Assembly: GCA_964454745.1 (NCBI GenBank)
Contig: CAYVUI010000039.1
Span: forward strand, 1 to 33,429
Source: CAYVUI01 sp964454745
GTDB lineage: Bacteria; Planctomycetota; Phycisphaerae; Sedimentisphaerales; Anaerohalosphaeraceae
Direction of reading: 5' to 3'
Length of the DNA: 33,429 nt
The position numbers and the translations under genes are program-made. The notes below the pieces were generated by a model. That model made no database searches, was not told the origin of the DNA, and worked only from the letters and a program-made list of their open reading frames with translations. Shown piece by piece: positions 1 through 8,409 of this stretch (the first letter of the stretch is position 1; the number at the start of each line of letters is the position of its first letter).

Positions 1-42
1 GTACTCCATGGCGCCGGTTCTGGGCCTGGAATAGCTGGCAGA

Positions 43-939
43 TCATGATTGCGCATTGGAAGCTACGGTAAATGTTACGCTTACAAGGTTGAAAAGGCCA
101 TGAATTGTGATGGGCTGAATGAGGCTGCCGCTGTTTTCGTAGCTGTATCCCATGGCGATGGACAAGATCAGCAGGGCCGGCCAGTGCGTTGCATTGGGGT
201 GAATCAGGGCAAAAAGAATTGACGTAGACAAAATCGCCATCCAGGGGCCCATCCCGTAGCCGCGCATCGTAGACTGGAAATATCCTCGAAACAGGATTTC
301 CTCGAAAAACGGCGTTATAATCCCGAAGCATACTGCCAGTGCAAGGATTCGGATCCAGCCGACTTCGGACACTGCGACCTGCAATCCGTGATGCTGCTCG
401 ATTCCAAACTCTTGCCCCTTGATCAACTGGCCAACCTGCTCGACAGCAAGCACTGCGGCCATGACCAGCGGCAGGATCACCAGGTAAATCCCCGCAGCCT
501 GGATAATATTTCGACAGAGTTTCCGCCAGGAAAAACCAAGTCCCCGAATGCCCCGGACAAAAAGAATCTCCGCGCCGGACAAAAAACCTATACCCAGCAC
601 AAGTTCCATCGCTGCAATTGACATATAAAGAAAAAAGTCCTTGTCCTGTCTCGGCGCCTCTTTCAGGAGCCAATGTTCCACCGCCATATTCGCAATCAGC
701 ATCATTCCAATCCACATCGACATCATTAAAATCGGAATCAGTATCGAAATTCGATGCCTGCGAATAGGAATATGCCTGAGCAGATAGGGTTTACGCCGGT
801 CGGCCAACCATTTGCCCAGCATGATCGCGCAAAAAATAACGAGCCCCAGTACAGCCAGTCCGACAATTCGGTCAGAAGTACTGATCTCAGTAAGCGGCTG
901 GGCCGCTTCGGCGATATTCGGATCTGCATTTGCGATCAT
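43..939 (-). CDS. CPBP-family intramembrane protease (CAAX/Rce1-like)
   Basis: Polytopic membrane protein of about 298 residues with the three signature motifs of the CPBP (ABI/type II CAAX protease) family near its C-terminus: FFEEILFRG (paired glutamates plus arginine), FALIHP (first catalytic His) and ITIHGLFN (second His). In this family these residues form a glutamate/histidine site inside the membrane. Several hydrophobic helices precede the motifs. An ATG two codons upstream (945) directly abuts the AAGGA ribosome binding site, whereas the ATG at 939 is six bases from it, so 939 is preferred. It is divergent from murA. The substrate cannot be inferred; bacterial members act in bacteriocin immunity, protein processing or are uncharacterised. 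The family call is firm, the role unknown. Confidence 0.85.
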   Translation of the reverse strand: MIANADPNIAEAAQPLTEISTSDRIVGLAVLGLVIFCAIMLGKWLADRRKPYLLRHIPIRRHRISILIPILMMSMWIGMMLIANMAVEHWLLKEAPRQDKDFFLYMSIAAMELVLGIGFLSGAEILFVRGIRGLGFSWRKLCRNIIQAAGIYLVILPLVMAAVLAVEQVGQLIKGQEFGIEQHHGLQVAVSEVGWIRILALAVCFGIITPFFEEILFRGYFQSTMRGYGMGPWMAILSTSILFALIHPNATHWPALLILSIAMGYSYENSGSLIQPITIHGLFNLVSVTFTVASNAQS

Positions 940-998
940 TTTCATTCCTTAAAATCCATTTTTCAGCCCATCAACGGCCCCGGTCCAAAGATTCATCC

Positions 999-1027
999 TT
1001 GCAAAACCAGCCTGTTTGTATTACATT
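999..1027 (+). promoter_or_regulatory. Putative sigma70-type promoter of murA
   Basis: TTGCAA and TACATT are separated by 17 bases. The predicted start near 1034 leaves a short leader containing AAGGA before the ATG at 1056. The hexamers are only moderately close to consensus. Confidence 0.4.
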
Positions 1028-1055
1028 ACCCGTTTGTTTTCAAGGAAAAAGGACT

Positions 1056-2327
1056 ATGGATAGTTTTCAAATTGAAGGCCCGGTTAGTTTAAAGGGCACA
1101 TTGGAAGTGGGCGGCTCGAAAAACGCCAGCCTGCCTATTATGGCGGCGGCCCTGCTTGCGCCTGGTGTTTCCACTATTCGCAGGGTGCCGGACCTGATGG
1201 ACGTCGCGGTCATGCGCAGCCTGCTGGCCTCTCTCGGGGCAAAAGTGGAATACGACCGAGGTACGGGACAAACACAAATTGATGCTTCAAGCATCGACAA
1301 TCCTGTCGGAGAATATGAAATCGTACGAAAAATGCGTGCCAGTATCTGCATTCTCGGTCCGCTTTTGGCCCGATGCGGTACGGCCCGTGTCTCCATGCCT
1401 GGCGGATGCGCGATCGGCATTCGGCCCGTGGATATCCACCTCCGCGGCCTGGAAGAACTTGGTGCGCAAATTTCCCTCGAAAACGGCTATATCGTTGCTA
1501 CCGCCCCCAACGGCCTCAAGGGAAAGGATATTTTCCTCGGCGGGCCGTTTGGTTCTACCGTTTTAGGTACGGCCAATATCCTCATGGCAGCCACACTGGC
1601 CGAGGGAAGGACCGTGATCGAATCCGCGGCCTGCGAACCGGAGGTTTCCGACCTGGCCCATTACCTGAACGCAATGGGGGCGAAAATCACCGGAATCGGC
1701 TCCCCGCGTCTGACCATTGAGGGAGTCTCCAGCCTTTCGCCGGTGGATTATACTGTAAGCGGTGACCGGATCGAGGCGGGCACTTTTATTGCCGCCGCGG
1801 CCCTGACCGGCGGACCGGTTGAGATACGCAACTGCAAGCTGGATGACATGGTCTCGGTGATGGATCGACTCAAAAAGATCGGCGCGACGGTTACCCCGAT
1901 CCCGGACGGCTGTGTTGTCTCTCGCGAAAAGGAGTTAAAGCCTGCCGATATTACCACCCAGCCATGGCCCGGTTTTCCCACGGATCTCCAGGCACAGTTT
2001 ATGATCCTGCTGGCCCTGGCGGATGGAAACAGTGTTGTCACCGAAAAAATCTTTCCCGACCGTTTCATGCATGTCGCTGAGCTCAATCGTATGGCCGCCA
2101 ATCTCCGCAAGGAAGGATCGAGCGTAATTGTCAAGGGGGTTTCCGAACTAATTGCCGCTCCAGTGATGGCGTCCGATCTGCGTGCTTCGGCGGCGCTGGT
2201 TCTTGCAGCCCTGGCCGCCCGAGGGTGCACGACGATCAACCGCGTGTATCACATTGACCGCGGTTATGAACGGATCGAAGAAAAGCTCAACGCCGTGGGA
2301 GCGAAGATAAAACGAGTCAGTGGATAA
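1056..2327 (+). CDS. murA: UDP-N-acetylglucosamine 1-carboxyvinyltransferase
   Basis: First committed enzyme of peptidoglycan synthesis, transferring enolpyruvate from PEP to UDP-GlcNAc in the cytoplasm. The 423-residue length is standard. The N-terminal GGSKNAS segment carries the conserved Lys (about residue 22). The fosfomycin-target cysteine is at about residue 118 in PGGCAIGIRPVDIH, matching PGGC-IG-RPVD-H of other MurA proteins. The ATG at 1056 follows AAGGA and aligns with family N-termini; the frame stays open upstream to 930 but that extension has no homology. It ends 12 bases from the convergent HD-domain gene with no terminator visible between. The fosfomycin-sensitive Cys form is present rather than Asp. 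Confidence 0.97.
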   Translation: MDSFQIEGPVSLKGTLEVGGSKNASLPIMAAALLAPGVSTIRRVPDLMDVAVMRSLLASLGAKVEYDRGTGQTQIDASSIDNPVGEYEIVRKMRASICILGPLLARCGTARVSMPGGCAIGIRPVDIHLRGLEELGAQISLENGYIVATAPNGLKGKDIFLGGPFGSTVLGTANILMAATLAEGRTVIESAACEPEVSDLAHYLNAMGAKITGIGSPRLTIEGVSSLSPVDYTVSGDRIEAGTFIAAAALTGGPVEIRNCKLDDMVSVMDRLKKIGATVTPIPDGCVVSREKELKPADITTQPWPGFPTDLQAQFMILLALADGNSVVTEKIFPDRFMHVAELNRMAANLRKEGSSVIVKGVSELIAAPVMASDLRASAALVLAALAARGCTTINRVYHIDRGYERIEEKLNAVGAKIKRVSG

Positions 2328-2339
2328 GGGATATTTCGC

Positions 2340-3317
2340 CTATTCTTCTTCCAGCAGGGGCCTGGGGCGGAAGAGCCTTGTTTCCAGCGATTTTTGATAC
2401 GCCGTCCAGTCCGTATCTCCCGGATCATTATCTATCAGCATTGCCACCTGGTTCATCTTTGCGTCCAGGTCGTCGATATAATTGACCATGAATGCCTCCG
2501 CGGTGGCCGGCAGCTTCGCCGCGCCGAATTCATACCTGCCGTGATGGCTGATCATGATATGCAGCAGGGCGTTTAGAATCTCCCGGTCGATGACATGACC
2601 CTCATCGGTTAGTTCCTGCACTTTGCGTTCAATCAGCACGGTTCCCATCGCCAGGTGCCCGAGGAGCTGCCCTTCATTGGTATAACTGATCCCCATTTTG
2701 TAGGACAGCTCACTGGTCTTGGCGATATCGTGCAGGAAGATCGCCGCCAGCACGATATCCTTTTGAATCTTCGGATAAAACGGAAAGATCGCAAGGGCTA
2801 CGCGCATCATATTGTGCACATGTTCAAGCAGGCCGCCCAGGTAGGGGTGGTGCATCTGCATCGCTGCCGGGGCCTGGCAGAATTCCCGCATCAGGTCTTT
2901 GTCCTCCAGGAACGCCCCGACGATCAAAGCCATATCCTTGCTCTTGATCTCGCTTTTTAAAATCGCCTCCACCTCTTCATACATCTGCCGAATGTTCTTT
3001 TCCGTCCGCGGCATGTAATCAGAGTGATTGACCTTTTCCGGGTCCACAACCGTAAGATTGTTTACCACGAGCTGAAGCTGATTCTGATAGAGTTCGCTCT
3101 TGGCCTGAACATGAAGAAAACCCTCTTTGGGAATGGATTGATAAATCTCCTGCGTGGCCTGCCACATCCTTGCATTGGCTTTACCAGTCTTGTCACTTAG
3201 ATACATTGCGATATACAGGTCGCCGCGGGTCGTGTTTCGCAGCACCGGTTGGGTCACCATGAAGGTATCGCTGATCATTTGTCCCGGTTGAATCTGGTCG
3301 ATGAAAAGATGAGCCAT
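2340..3317 (-). CDS. OB-fold/HD-domain 3'-5' exoribonuclease, YhaM-like
   Basis: A 325-residue protein with an N-terminal OB-fold (roughly residues 10-95, nucleic-acid binding) and a C-terminal HD metal-dependent phosphohydrolase domain. HD-domain residues visible are the His of GGLLEHVHNM, the HD pair in FLHDIAKTSEL and the later HHGRYEFGA histidines. This arrangement is that of YhaM/CbfA 3'-5' exoribonucleases, which trim RNA and possibly DNA. The start ATG at 3317 has AGGAG just upstream. It is transcribed toward murA and is probably monocistronic. The architecture is secure; the exact substrate is inferred from the family. Confidence 0.85.
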   Translation of the reverse strand: MAHLFIDQIQPGQMISDTFMVTQPVLRNTTRGDLYIAMYLSDKTGKANARMWQATQEIYQSIPKEGFLHVQAKSELYQNQLQLVVNNLTVVDPEKVNHSDYMPRTEKNIRQMYEEVEAILKSEIKSKDMALIVGAFLEDKDLMREFCQAPAAMQMHHPYLGGLLEHVHNMMRVALAIFPFYPKIQKDIVLAAIFLHDIAKTSELSYKMGISYTNEGQLLGHLAMGTVLIERKVQELTDEGHVIDREILNALLHIMISHHGRYEFGAAKLPATAEAFMVNYIDDLDAKMNQVAMLIDNDPGDTDWTAYQKSLETRLFRPRPLLEEE

Positions 3318-3444
3318 TATATCTCCTGAGTCTCGTTAATATTTCGGATGAATCATCAGGAAATGATTATACCCGCCCAATTCCGGATTGCACGGTTTAT
3401 CTTTATACTTCCGTAAATTCGCAGTGCGGCTATCTTCTGCGCAC

Positions 3445-3472
3445 AAAAAAAGCCCGGCAGTAACCGGGCTTT
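3445..3472 (-). terminator. Rho-independent terminator of the PEP-CTERM gene
   Basis: A 9-bp stem (AAAGCCCGG/CCGGGCTTT) with a 6-base loop. Read on the minus strand it is followed by a run of T, and it lies 27 bases past the stop of the gene at 3499. Confidence 0.9.
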
Positions 3473-3498
3473 GAGGAACACTTTCGTGTTATCCTGCT

Positions 3499-4074
3499 TT
3501 ACCTTTTCCTGCGTGCCAAAAATGCGGCACCCAGACCCAGTAAAGAAAGACTTGCCGGTTCAGGTACCGGCGTCTGCTCAATATCCAGTGTAAAAGACGT
3601 ACTCGCAGGGATTTGAACCTCAAAAGAGATTTCAAAAATTTCAGTGGGCTGTACCGGCACGGGGGAATCAAACGTGATCACCGCGATTCCGTTTATGTTT
3701 TCGCTGATGTTGTTGAGGTGATTACCGCTTAATACCGTTGCTGAATTAGCAACATATGCCGCGCCGCCGGAAGAGTCGACCTCAAGGACAAAGCTGGTCC
3801 ATGCAAAGTCTGATCCGTTTTCGATTGTTTTGGTAATCGTGATGATCGGATCTGTGCTTGCAGTCGTTGCTCCGCAGGAAAAACTCGCGGGTGCAACGGC
3901 ACCAAATGTTTCACTGACATCCCAATCCAGCTCTGCTTCATTCCAGTCCCATGAATTTTCAGTCAGGGCAGAAGTGTCACCCCACTGAGCATCCCAGGTA
4001 TTGGGAACCAGACCGGCAAATGAAATGCCCGAAATTAAAAGAATTGTATTGATCAGAATTGTGCTTCTCACCAT
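3499..4074 (-). CDS. PEP-CTERM sorting-domain protein (exosortase substrate)
   Basis: Secreted or surface protein of 191 residues. It has an N-terminal signal peptide (hydrophobic residues about 5-19), a Ser/Thr/Asn-rich beta-type middle, and a C-terminal sorting signal: VPEPASLSLLGLG, a hydrophobic stretch, then ARRKR. Such signals are recognised by exosortase, which is not encoded in this window. The middle region contains no domain I recognise. The gene stands alone with its own promoter (4151-4179) and terminator (3445-3472). A role in extracellular matrix or cell surface is usual for the family but unproven here. Confidence 0.85.
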   Translation of the reverse strand: MVRSTILINTILLISGISFAGLVPNTWDAQWGDTSALTENSWDWNEAELDWDVSETFGAVAPASFSCGATTASTDPIITITKTIENGSDFAWTSFVLEVDSSGGAAYVANSATVLSGNHLNNISENINGIAVITFDSPVPVQPTEIFEISFEVQIPASTSFTLDIEQTPVPEPASLSLLGLGAAFLARRKR

Positions 4075-4150
4075 GTCTCTCCTTATCGCAAGTTGTTTTT
4101 ACGTTTTTATTCGCGTAACATAACAACATATCCTCATCCATCTATGCATT

Positions 4151-4179
4151 ATAATAGTTATAACTTGCACAATCGTCAA
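4151..4179 (-). promoter_or_regulatory. Putative sigma70-type promoter of the PEP-CTERM gene
   Basis: On the minus strand TTGACG (4179-4174) and TATTAT (4156-4151) are 17 bases apart, about 75 bases before the ATG at 4074. Both hexamers are close to consensus. Confidence 0.65.
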
Positions 4180-4311
4180 GGAGAAAATATTTTTTTTCTT
4201 GGCCTATTTTCTTACCTGGAATAGACTTAAAAGATAATTTTCCTACTTCCTTGATCGGAAATCTTTGTGTTTTTTGGTGGGAGATATTCAGTCTGGAAAT
4301 GATTTCAAGAA

Positions 4312-5301
4312 GTGTCGTCTGCTAAGCTGATGTTAAATAATGACTTAAAAGAAAATCTGACCGCAAAGGCGTTGTCTCTCGGCTTCAATTTGATTGGTGC
4401 TGCACCTGCAAAGCCGATAGGCAAAAGCCACAGTAAAGAGTTTGATAAGTGGATTTCAGGCAAAATGAATGCGCAAATGGCCTATATGGAGAGGAATCTT
4501 GAAAAAAGAGTCAATTCGTCCATATTATTTCCTGCTGCAAAGTCAGTGATTTGTGTCGCGTTAAGCTATAATTCATATCCGGAGCCGGATTTACCACGGC
4601 AAGCCCGGGATCAAGATAACGAAAACCTGAAAATTGCCCGCTACGCTCGTTACCCGGACTACCACGCTTTCCTAAAAGACAAACTTTACCAGCTCGCTGA
4701 TTTCCTCAAAAACGAAGCCAGCCGCCCGAAGATGCAGTTCAAGGTTTGCGTGGATTCCGCGCCGGTTGCGGAACGGTCGCTGGCTCAAAGTGCGGGGCTT
4801 GGATTCATAGGGAAAAATCGGATGTTGATTCACCCGGAACTTGGCCCGGAATTGTTCCTCGGCGAACTGCTGGTGGATATCGAGTTTGAGCCGGACCAGC
4901 CAATCGAGAAAAATTGCGGAAATTGTCACAAATGTATCGATGCCTGTCCGACGGGTGCACTGACAGAGCAGGGATTAAACGCTAATAAGTGCCTAAGTTA
5001 TCTGACCATCGAGCATCCGGATGGATTTGATGATCCTTCCCTTCTTTGCGGGCAGGGTGTTTTATTCGGCTGTGACCGCTGTGTACTTGCGTGTCCGTAT
5101 ACACAAAATGCACTTGTGGTAAAAAATGCCGATTTTAAACCGGATGCAGTTCCTGCAATTTTACCTGCTCGTGAAATCCTTGAAATGGCACAAGAGCAAT
5201 TTGCCCGGCGATTTAATAATACACCGCTCTATCGAACGGGCCTTTATAGGCTCAAGCGAAACGCCCGGGCCGCAATTGGTACAAAAAAGAAGTTGGATTA
5301 A
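4312..5301 (+). CDS. queG: Epoxyqueuosine reductase
   Basis: Cobalamin-dependent iron-sulfur enzyme that reduces epoxyqueuosine to queuosine in the tRNA wobble position. At 329 residues it carries the QueG signature VDSAPVAERSLAQSAGLGFIG with the catalytic Asp, and two ferredoxin-type cysteine clusters (CGNCHKCIDACPTG, then CGQG with GCDRCVLACP), giving two [4Fe-4S] clusters. It is shorter at the C-terminus than forms with a HEAT-repeat extension, which is common. GTG at 4312 is the furthest start; ATG at 4330 is an alternative, and neither has a strong ribosome binding site. It stands alone between the PEP-CTERM gene and the fucosidase. Confidence 0.95.
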   Translation: MSSAKLMLNNDLKENLTAKALSLGFNLIGAAPAKPIGKSHSKEFDKWISGKMNAQMAYMERNLEKRVNSSILFPAAKSVICVALSYNSYPEPDLPRQARDQDNENLKIARYARYPDYHAFLKDKLYQLADFLKNEASRPKMQFKVCVDSAPVAERSLAQSAGLGFIGKNRMLIHPELGPELFLGELLVDIEFEPDQPIEKNCGNCHKCIDACPTGALTEQGLNANKCLSYLTIEHPDGFDDPSLLCGQGVLFGCDRCVLACPYTQNALVVKNADFKPDAVPAILPAREILEMAQEQFARRFNNTPLYRTGLYRLKRNARAAIGTKKKLD

Positions 5302-5401
5302 AAAAGTGCTGGAAAATTTTATTACCCCATGTAGTATTCACATCTGACAAGTACATTTCGCCGAAATGGCAGTTTTCAGTAATGCTTTCAGGGAGATAAT
5401 T

Positions 5402-6928
5402 ATGGATAAGAGGACATTTCTTTGTGCAGCGGTTTTCATACTCATTTTTCTTTCCGGCTGTATGGAAACGGCACAAAAATCAAACCATCCTGAAGACCCA
5501 ACCCAGTGGTTTACCGACGCCAAATTTGGCATGTTCATTCACTGGAGTATTCCAAGCGTTCCGGATGATCAGTGGCAAGAGGTAATTGGACGCCCGCGCG
5601 ATCCGGTCATTGACCGCGAAACGATGTGGAGCATGCGCCGCGGTGAAATTCCCGTCGAAACGTATGAAAAACTTACCAGTCTGTTTAACCCGTATAAATA
5701 TGACGCGGAAAGCTTCGTGAAAACCGCTAAAAAGGCCGGAATGAAGTATATCGTCCTTACCTCTAAGCATCACGACGGCTTTGCCATGTTTGATTCGGCG
5801 GTCAGTGAATTTGACGTCATCGATGCGACCCCGTATCAAAAGGATATCATCGCTCCCCTGGCAAAAGCCTGCGAAAAACACGGCATAAGACTGTGCTTCT
5901 ATTATTCCCATGCGCAGGACTGGCACCATCCGCACGGGGCGGGCAACGACTGGGACTTTGACCCCGATAAAAAGGATTTCTCGATTTATTTCGAGCAAAA
6001 ATGCAAGCCCCAGGTTCGCGAACTGCTAACGCAATATGGCGATATCGGCCTGTTATGGTTCGATACCCCTGCGGTAATCAATGATCGGCAGTCGCAGGAG
6101 TTGTACAATCTCGTAAAGTCGATTCAACCCAACTGCCTGGTCAACAGCCGCATTGGCAATGGCTATGGCGATTACCTCTCTACCGGCGACAATCAGATCG
6201 CCGAGGCTGTGCTCGATTTCCCCTGGGAAGTGCCCGCGACGATCAATAATCATTGGAGTTGGCAGGCCCACCAGGTATACAAAACCCCGGAAGATACGAT
6301 TAAAAAGCTCGTCCATATCGTTAGTTGCGGCGGAAACTACCTGCTCAATGTCGGACCGGATCCAATGGGGCAGATTCCCGATAAGAGTGTGGAAAATCTC
6401 GCGGAAATGGGCCGCTGGCTCAAGGTGAATGGCAAGGCGGTTTACGGCACCACAGCCAGTCCTTTCAGGCGTACGTTCTCCTGGGGTGTGGTAACCGCAA
6501 ATGAAGAGAATATTTTCCTGCATATTACCAATAAGCCGGAGGGTAAGATCGTTTTAAAGGGCTTGATCAATCCCGTCAAACGCTGCTATTTCCTCGACGG
6601 CGGAAAGAAAGTCACATTTGATCAGGATTACACATCAAAGACGCTGACACTGAATCTGCCCGAAAAACTGCCCGGAAAATATGTCCCTGTAATTGCGGTA
6701 GAGGTTGAGAGCGGCGTAGTGGTAGACCCCATTCCATCGCAGGATCTGGACGGTGCCGTCGAGCTTTCTGCCAGTGGTCTGCCGCTAAAGCTGGGTCGGC
6801 ATGGCTTTATGATTCCGACAGTGCCTGTGCCGGGAGCGGTAGTGCATTCGGAGAATCTGGAAATTCGGATGCAGCTAAATACCCATGGAAGCAGATTGAA
6901 AAATGGCTGGATGTCGATGAATGGATAA
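5402..6928 (+). CDS. Alpha-L-fucosidase lipoprotein (GH29), frameshifted before its C-terminal domain
   Basis: Glycoside hydrolase family 29 enzyme, removing terminal L-fucose from glycans. N-terminal lipoprotein signal with lipobox LSGC (Cys about residue 20). Catalytic-domain marks: WFTDAKFGMFIHWS, SKHHDGF (about 122-127), the probable nucleophile Asp at about 221 in LLWFDTP, and GGNYLLNVGPDPMG. ATG at 5402 follows AGGGAG. The reading frame ends at 6928 in a short non-homologous tail because of a one-base frameshift near 6866-6872; the true C-terminal domain continues in another frame (next entry). The catalytic domain is complete, so the truncated product could still be active. It is probably a periplasmic or surface enzyme for algal or host fucans. 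Confidence 0.9.
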   Translation: MDKRTFLCAAVFILIFLSGCMETAQKSNHPEDPTQWFTDAKFGMFIHWSIPSVPDDQWQEVIGRPRDPVIDRETMWSMRRGEIPVETYEKLTSLFNPYKYDAESFVKTAKKAGMKYIVLTSKHHDGFAMFDSAVSEFDVIDATPYQKDIIAPLAKACEKHGIRLCFYYSHAQDWHHPHGAGNDWDFDPDKKDFSIYFEQKCKPQVRELLTQYGDIGLLWFDTPAVINDRQSQELYNLVKSIQPNCLVNSRIGNGYGDYLSTGDNQIAEAVLDFPWEVPATINNHWSWQAHQVYKTPEDTIKKLVHIVSCGGNYLLNVGPDPMGQIPDKSVENLAEMGRWLKVNGKAVYGTTASPFRRTFSWGVVTANEENIFLHITNKPEGKIVLKGLINPVKRCYFLDGGKKVTFDQDYTSKTLTLNLPEKLPGKYVPVIAVEVESGVVVDPIPSQDLDGAVELSASGLPLKLGRHGFMIPTVPVPGAVVHSENLEIRMQLNTHGSRLKNGWMSMNG

Positions 6929-7254
6929 GCTGGGATTTCCAGGTTGAAAACCCCCAGACGTTCAAAGTGGAGATGGTGAGCGCGAAAACACGAATCCGTG
7001 AAAAGGACCGGAGTACCCGATGGATTCATCCCGGCAGGCACAAAGTAAGTATCCTGCTTGACGGCAGAGAAACTGCTTCCGGAATCATTCGCAGCGTAGA
7101 CGACGGCAGCAGCCAGGATGTCATTACACCACTGGGGATTGTTTCAATCCAGCAGGCCGGGATGCATGTTCTTCATGTCAAAGCGGATGAAATCGATATG
7201 GAAAGAAAGATCGGCCTGACGCTAAAGCGTGTGCGGCTGGTGCCCGTCCGTTGA
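6871..7254 (+). pseudogene. Displaced C-terminal beta-domain of the GH29 fucosidase
   Basis: This frame continues the fucosidase. From 6871 it reads AAKYPWKQIEKWLDVDEWIS, then WDFQVENPQTFKVEMVSA, and on to the stop at 7254. The tryptophan-rich WDFQVENPQTFKV pattern is typical of the C-terminal beta-sandwich of bacterial GH29 enzymes. Adding one G in the CGGAT at about 6866-6870 would join the two frames as IR-DAAKYPW into a protein of about 617 residues, the expected size. It has no ribosome binding site or start of its own. Whether the lesion is real or an assembly error cannot be decided from one sequence. Confidence 0.8.
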
Positions 7255-7279
7255 GTTGAACAGGGAGGTTTCCGCGCAG

Positions 7280-7300
7280 AAAAAAAGCCCTTTTCGGGCT
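7280..7300 (-). terminator. Terminator of the ECF sigma/anti-sigma operon
   Basis: AGCCC/GGGCT stem with a 5-base loop, followed on the minus strand by about seven T residues, 17 bases beyond the stop of the anti-sigma gene. It may also slow transcription arriving from the fucosidase side. Confidence 0.75.
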
Positions 7301-7317
7301 CCTGGTTTTACGATTGC

Positions 7318-8388
7318 TTACGGCACAAGGAAAAAGTCATCCGGATTGCAGGGTGTTTCCTTGCCTTTGTAGGTCGATGTATTTTTGATAGTGTAAATGT
7401 CGTCTTCAAGGACGATCCGTTTGTTTTTGAAATCCGCATTGCCGGCGCTCATCAGGATATTCTGCCCCCGGCCATTGTGATTGAGGCTCATCATGGATCG
7501 CATTCTCTCATTCAGGGCAATCTGGTCAAATTCGTCACGCGACATGTTAATTCGCTGTTTGTCCTGGTAAACTTTCTCAAAAACGGGGTTGGTATCCGCC
7601 ATGAAAATCGTGACTTTTCCGGCTCGTATTCGCTGCTGGAGCGGATCACACACCAGCATGAAAGAAAAGCTGACATTCTCACGCGAGGGGAAATCCTGAA
7701 GCTGCATAACCGGGGTGATTTCTTCATCGATGGGCTTGCTGTCCTTACGGGCCGGGCAGATAAAATCTTTGGCCTCAGTGTAACCGTTTTTCACCAGCAG
7801 CCAGTAATGACGTGTATTGGACTGATTCTGGTCTCCCTGGAAGCCGACCTTCCACCACGGCTGACCTTCATGGGTTGCCAGGTGAGGAAGGCTGCCGGAA
7901 AAATCCGCGCCATAGCGTGCCAGGCCCATGCCGATGCGTCCGAGGTTCGCGGCGCACTGCTGTTTCCAGGCCCGCTGACGGGCGCTGGACAATGTCGGGA
8001 ATCCAATCGCCAAGGCAAAAAGCACCATCGCGGCAATTGCGGCAACCTCACTGAAATTACGCCAGAATCCGGACTTTGCGGGCCCGATTTTAATTGTCCC
8101 ACCCTCACGGCTCTGCTCTGCTTCGAGAAGCTCATTGAGCTGCGGACTTTCGGTATGATTTGAGGCGTTTTTCAGGCGGGTGATGGTTAATTCGGCGAGA
8201 TTATCGGGGCAGGGTTCGTATTTCACATGGTCAAGAGTGGATAGCGTTTTTTCAAGGCTTGAATAGAGCTCAGCGGCTCGTTCATCTGAAGCAATCAGAT
8301 CTCTGCCCTCTAAAATTTCTTCCTCGGTTCCGCAACGGAAATAAAAATTCAATATAATACTTTTTTCGCTGGGTGACAGGCTTTTCAT
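7318..8388 (-). CDS. Anti-sigma-like membrane protein fused to a pseudopilin-like (H-X9-DG type) domain
   Basis: A 356-residue protein encoded 21 bases downstream of an ECF sigma gene. Residues 1-110 are cytoplasmic and resemble anti-sigma N-termini of planctomycetes (helical, no zinc-binding HxxxCxxC seen). Residues about 113-130 form one membrane helix. The sequence after it, FPTLSSARQRAWKQQCAANL, GRIGMGLARYGADFSGSLP, matches the start of planctomycete pseudopilin-like proteins (usual pattern ARE.A....C..NLRQIG.A...Y). The C-terminal HNGRGQNILMSAGNADF resembles their H-X9-DG motif with DG replaced by AG. Inference: the cytoplasmic part binds the sigma factor and the exported part senses the envelope. 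The fusion is clear by eye; the function is not tested. Confidence 0.65.
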   Translation of the reverse strand: MKSLSPSEKSIILNFYFRCGTEEEILEGRDLIASDERAAELYSSLEKTLSTLDHVKYEPCPDNLAELTITRLKNASNHTESPQLNELLEAEQSREGGTIKIGPAKSGFWRNFSEVAAIAAMVLFALAIGFPTLSSARQRAWKQQCAANLGRIGMGLARYGADFSGSLPHLATHEGQPWWKVGFQGDQNQSNTRHYWLLVKNGYTEAKDFICPARKDSKPIDEEITPVMQLQDFPSRENVSFSFMLVCDPLQQRIRAGKVTIFMADTNPVFEKVYQDKQRINMSRDEFDQIALNERMRSMMSLNHNGRGQNILMSAGNADFKNKRIVLEDDIYTIKNTSTYKGKETPCNPDDFFLVP

Positions 8389-8409
8389 ACTTATTTACTA
8401 CTCCGATAC

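Noticed and set aside
1..42. Gene at the left edge
   Set aside because: Only 42 bases lie beyond the protease stop codon; nothing can be assigned.
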